Shown here: positions 5,836 to 7,424 of the stretch, in pieces
Numbering within the stretch: position 1 is the stretch's first letter
How the letters are laid out: each line of letters opens with the position of its first letter
NCBI GenBank assembly: GCA_024682015.1
Contig: JAIKZT010000150.1
Span: forward strand, 1 to 7,424
Reading direction: 5' to 3'
DNA length: 7,424 bases
From: Clostridia bacterium
Lineage (GTDB): Bacteria; Bacillota; Clostridia; Peptostreptococcales; Anaerovoracaceae
Made by a program: the position numbers and the translations under genes
The notes under the pieces: model-generated
Seen by the model: the letters and a program-made list of their open reading frames with translations, nothing else
Told to the model about the DNA's origin: nothing
Databases searched by the model: none

Positions 5836-5864
5836 TTGTTTCGCCCCTTTGGAAATGGTAATAT
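5836..5864 (+). promoter_or_regulatory. Promoter of the secreted protease gene
   Basis: TTGTTT (5836-5841), a 17-base spacer and TAATAT (5859-5864), with TG one base before the -10 (TGGTAATAT), form a reasonable extended -10 promoter. The predicted start near 5871 leaves a leader of about 37 bases carrying AGAGGA (5894-5899). The -10 is the left half of a perfect palindrome. Confidence 0.5.
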
Positions 5865-5873
5865 TTAATATTA
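5859..5873. repeat. Perfect AT-only 15-bp palindrome over the protease -10 and start site
   Basis: TAATATT-T-AATATTA is a perfect 7-1-7 inverted repeat made only of A and T in a GC-rich genome. It covers the predicted -10 and reaches the transcription start, the usual place for a repressor operator. It could also simply be an AT-rich melting region. Confidence 0.5.
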
Positions 5874-5907
5874 AGAAACACAAAACGCGCGCCAGAGGAC
5901 AGAACGG

Positions 5908-7329
5908 ATGAAACTGGGCAACATACGCGGGCGTATCCTGCTTTTCGCGCTTCTCGCGGCGGCCGCGCTGGCGGTCTTCGCCGAAAGCGCGCCGGCCTTT
6001 GCGGTGGGAAACGGCGAGACGTCCTACATCGTTAAATATAGGGAAGATGCCGTCCGGCTTCTGGAAGACAGCGGCGTCCCTTTTGACGTGGTCCCGGCAT
6101 CCGATCTGAGGCGGCTGGCCCGGTCTGGCGTTCTGGAATGGTATGAACCGGACGGGGAGGGCATCCTGCTGGGAGAGCCGGCGATGCTGATGGATTCTTC
6201 CTACTACGAATCCGCCCAGTGGAACCTGGACATGGTCAACGCGGAAGGAGCCTTCGCGAAAGGCGCCCTCGGGCAGGGTGTACGCGTGGGCATTGTGGAT
6301 TCCGGCGTCAGCCCCCACGAGGATTTCGGCAAGCGCCTGCTGACCGGCAAAAACTACATGGAGGATGCCGCCGACGCGACGGACACGGCCGACCGGTTCG
6401 GGCATGGCACGCAGGTCGCCGGCCTGATCGCAGGGTCAGGCGAAGCCGGCTACATCGGAACGGCGCCCGGGGCCGAGCTCGTGCCGCTGAAGATCACGGA
6501 CGGCAAAAGCGTGAAGGTCAGCGCCATCTGCCGGGCCATCTACGGCGGCATCGATGACTTCGGCTGCGATGTGCTGAACCTAAGCCTGGGCGTTAAGTCC
6601 GAATACCAGAGTCTGAAGGAAGCTGTCGAATACGCGGAAGCGAAGGGCGTGACCGTGGTATCGGCTGTGGGCAATTCGGGCGGCACGACGCTATATTATC
6701 CGGCCGGCTACGAGAGCGTCATCGGCGTCGGGTCCGTGGATCGGAAAGGCGATCTGTCCTCCAGTTCCAACCGCAACGCCAGCGTCTTCCTGACCGCGCC
6801 GGGAGTCAGCGTGCGAAGCACTGCCAGAACGGGCGGTTACGTGACCTGCTCCGGCACCTCGTTCTCCGTCGGACAGGTGAGCGGCGCCGCAGCCGTCCTG
6901 ATCGGGCAGAACAGCGCGCTTTCGCCGGCAGACGTCCGCCTGCTTTTTGCCAAAACGGCTGCTGACCGGGGCGACAACGGCTTTGATGAGAAATACGGAT
7001 ACGGCATCCTGAACGTGACAGGCGCGTCTTCGGCGCTTGAAGCCGGCGGGTGGAACGAACCGGAATGGATCTGCTCATTTTTGCCGGAAGACGGCCCTGC
7101 CTCGCAGATCCGGAACCATACGGACCTGCCTGTGGCGGGAACGTATCTGCTGGCGGAATACGACGCGTCGGGGCGTTGTCTTTCCGTGGTTTCCCATGAG
7201 GTCCAGGTGCCCGCCTTCGGGACCGCGGACGTTGCCATTCCCGGAGTGGACGGCTATTTCCGCCAGTTCTTCTGCGAGGAGGGCACGCTGAAGCCTCTCG
7301 CCGAGGCGCGTATGACGCAGGACGAATAA
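5908..7329 (+). CDS. Secreted subtilisin-like serine protease (peptidase family S8) with C-terminal beta-rich domain
   Basis: A 473-residue exported protease. Residues 1-32 form a Sec signal peptide with basic residues at 7 and 9, a hydrophobic core and a cleavage site after AFA (30-32). Residues 33 to about 105 look like a short inhibitory propeptide (SYIVKYREDAV). The catalytic domain runs from about 108 to 378 with Asp131 in IVDSG, His166 in FGHGTQVAG, oxyanion Asn256 in AVGNSGG and Ser318 in GTSFSVGQVSG. The proline normally four residues after the serine is Gly322. The last 90 residues form an unassigned, probably beta-rich domain ending near TLKPLAEA. No sortase motif, SLH repeat or C-terminal membrane anchor is visible, so it is probably released or loosely held. 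The start is set by AGAGGA eight bases before ATG. It is a single-gene unit with its own promoter and terminator. The natural substrate is unknown. Confidence 0.95.
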   Translation: MKLGNIRGRILLFALLAAAALAVFAESAPAFAVGNGETSYIVKYREDAVRLLEDSGVPFDVVPASDLRRLARSGVLEWYEPDGEGILLGEPAMLMDSSYYESAQWNLDMVNAEGAFAKGALGQGVRVGIVDSGVSPHEDFGKRLLTGKNYMEDAADATDTADRFGHGTQVAGLIAGSGEAGYIGTAPGAELVPLKITDGKSVKVSAICRAIYGGIDDFGCDVLNLSLGVKSEYQSLKEAVEYAEAKGVTVVSAVGNSGGTTLYYPAGYESVIGVGSVDRKGDLSSSSNRNASVFLTAPGVSVRSTARTGGYVTCSGTSFSVGQVSGAAAVLIGQNSALSPADVRLLFAKTAADRGDNGFDEKYGYGILNVTGASSALEAGGWNEPEWICSFLPEDGPASQIRNHTDLPVAGTYLLAEYDASGRCLSVVSHEVQVPAFGTADVAIPGVDGYFRQFFCEEGTLKPLAEARMTQDE

Positions 7330-7350
7330 CAGGCAGCTTAACGAAACGAT

Positions 7351-7396
7351 AAAGGGACGGCTCCCGCGCTATGGCGGGGACCGTCCCTTTCGTTTT
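7351..7396 (+). terminator. Intrinsic terminator after the protease gene
   Basis: AAAGGGACGG (7351-7360) pairs perfectly with CCGTCCCTTT (7381-7390), and the stem continues inward as CCCGC/GCGGG around a six-base loop. The 3' side runs into CGTTTTC, giving a broken U tract. It begins 21 bases after the stop codon. The remaining bases to the window end (7397-7424) show no feature. Confidence 0.85.
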
Positions 7397-7424
7397 CAGA
7401 GCAGCGGGCGAAAGGCTTGAAGCG

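Noticed and set aside
5265..5861. A 198-codon plus-strand open frame opposite the DUF212 gene
   Set aside because: It is low in recognisable structure, begins inside the terminator region, and is the shadow of a clear membrane protein gene.
6405..6420. TGGCACG followed by CAGG-TCGCC, resembling a -24 element
   Set aside because: It lacks the TTGC -12 half and encodes the conserved active-site His motif of the protease.

Overview
This is a GC-rich bacterial chromosomal segment with six recognisable protein genes, the first cut by the left edge. I see no mobile element, CRISPR array, tRNA or rRNA. The mix points to an anaerobic, high-GC member of the Bacillota, probably Clostridia in the broad sense. 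The pointers are a PAS/sigma-54 activator next to a beta-keto acid cleavage enzyme, a ferredoxin-type aldo/keto reductase, a YuiD-like DUF212 protein, a secreted subtilase, strong AGGAGG-like ribosome binding sites and TGnTA extended -10 promoters. This placement is inference from gene content; no marker gene is present.

Left part (1-1904, minus strand): a sigma-54-dependent regulator with PAS, AAA+ and TyrR-like HTH domains is transcribed from a good housekeeping promoter (TTGCAA, 17 bp, TATAAT). It ends at a strong intrinsic terminator. Directly abutting that terminator's U-tract is a -24/-12 type promoter that reads into a BKACE-family gene. This is a compact regulator-plus-target layout for catabolism of a beta-keto acid whose identity cannot be read from this window.

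Middle part (1905-5177, plus strand): an aldo/keto reductase with two C-terminal Cys clusters for 4Fe-4S centres is followed by a ribonucleoside hydrolase and a ribokinase. The last two form a short salvage route, from ribonucleoside to free base plus ribose, then ribose-5-phosphate. The nucleoside hydrolase appears to have its own extended -10 promoter. The reductase has no evident functional link to the pair.

Right part (5178-7424): a hairpin flanked by T-rich tracts on both sides separates the ribokinase from a convergent small membrane protein of the divergent PAP2 family (YuiD/DUF212), whose only visible promoter would give an almost leaderless mRNA. Divergent from it is a secreted S8 subtilisin-like protease. 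A perfect AT-rich 15-bp palindrome overlaps the protease's predicted -10, and an intrinsic terminator follows the gene.

The families themselves are known. The most notable observations are regulatory: the terminator/sigma-54 promoter junction, the palindromes inside two promoters, and the possible leaderless transcript. I do not see a clearly new multi-gene system here.
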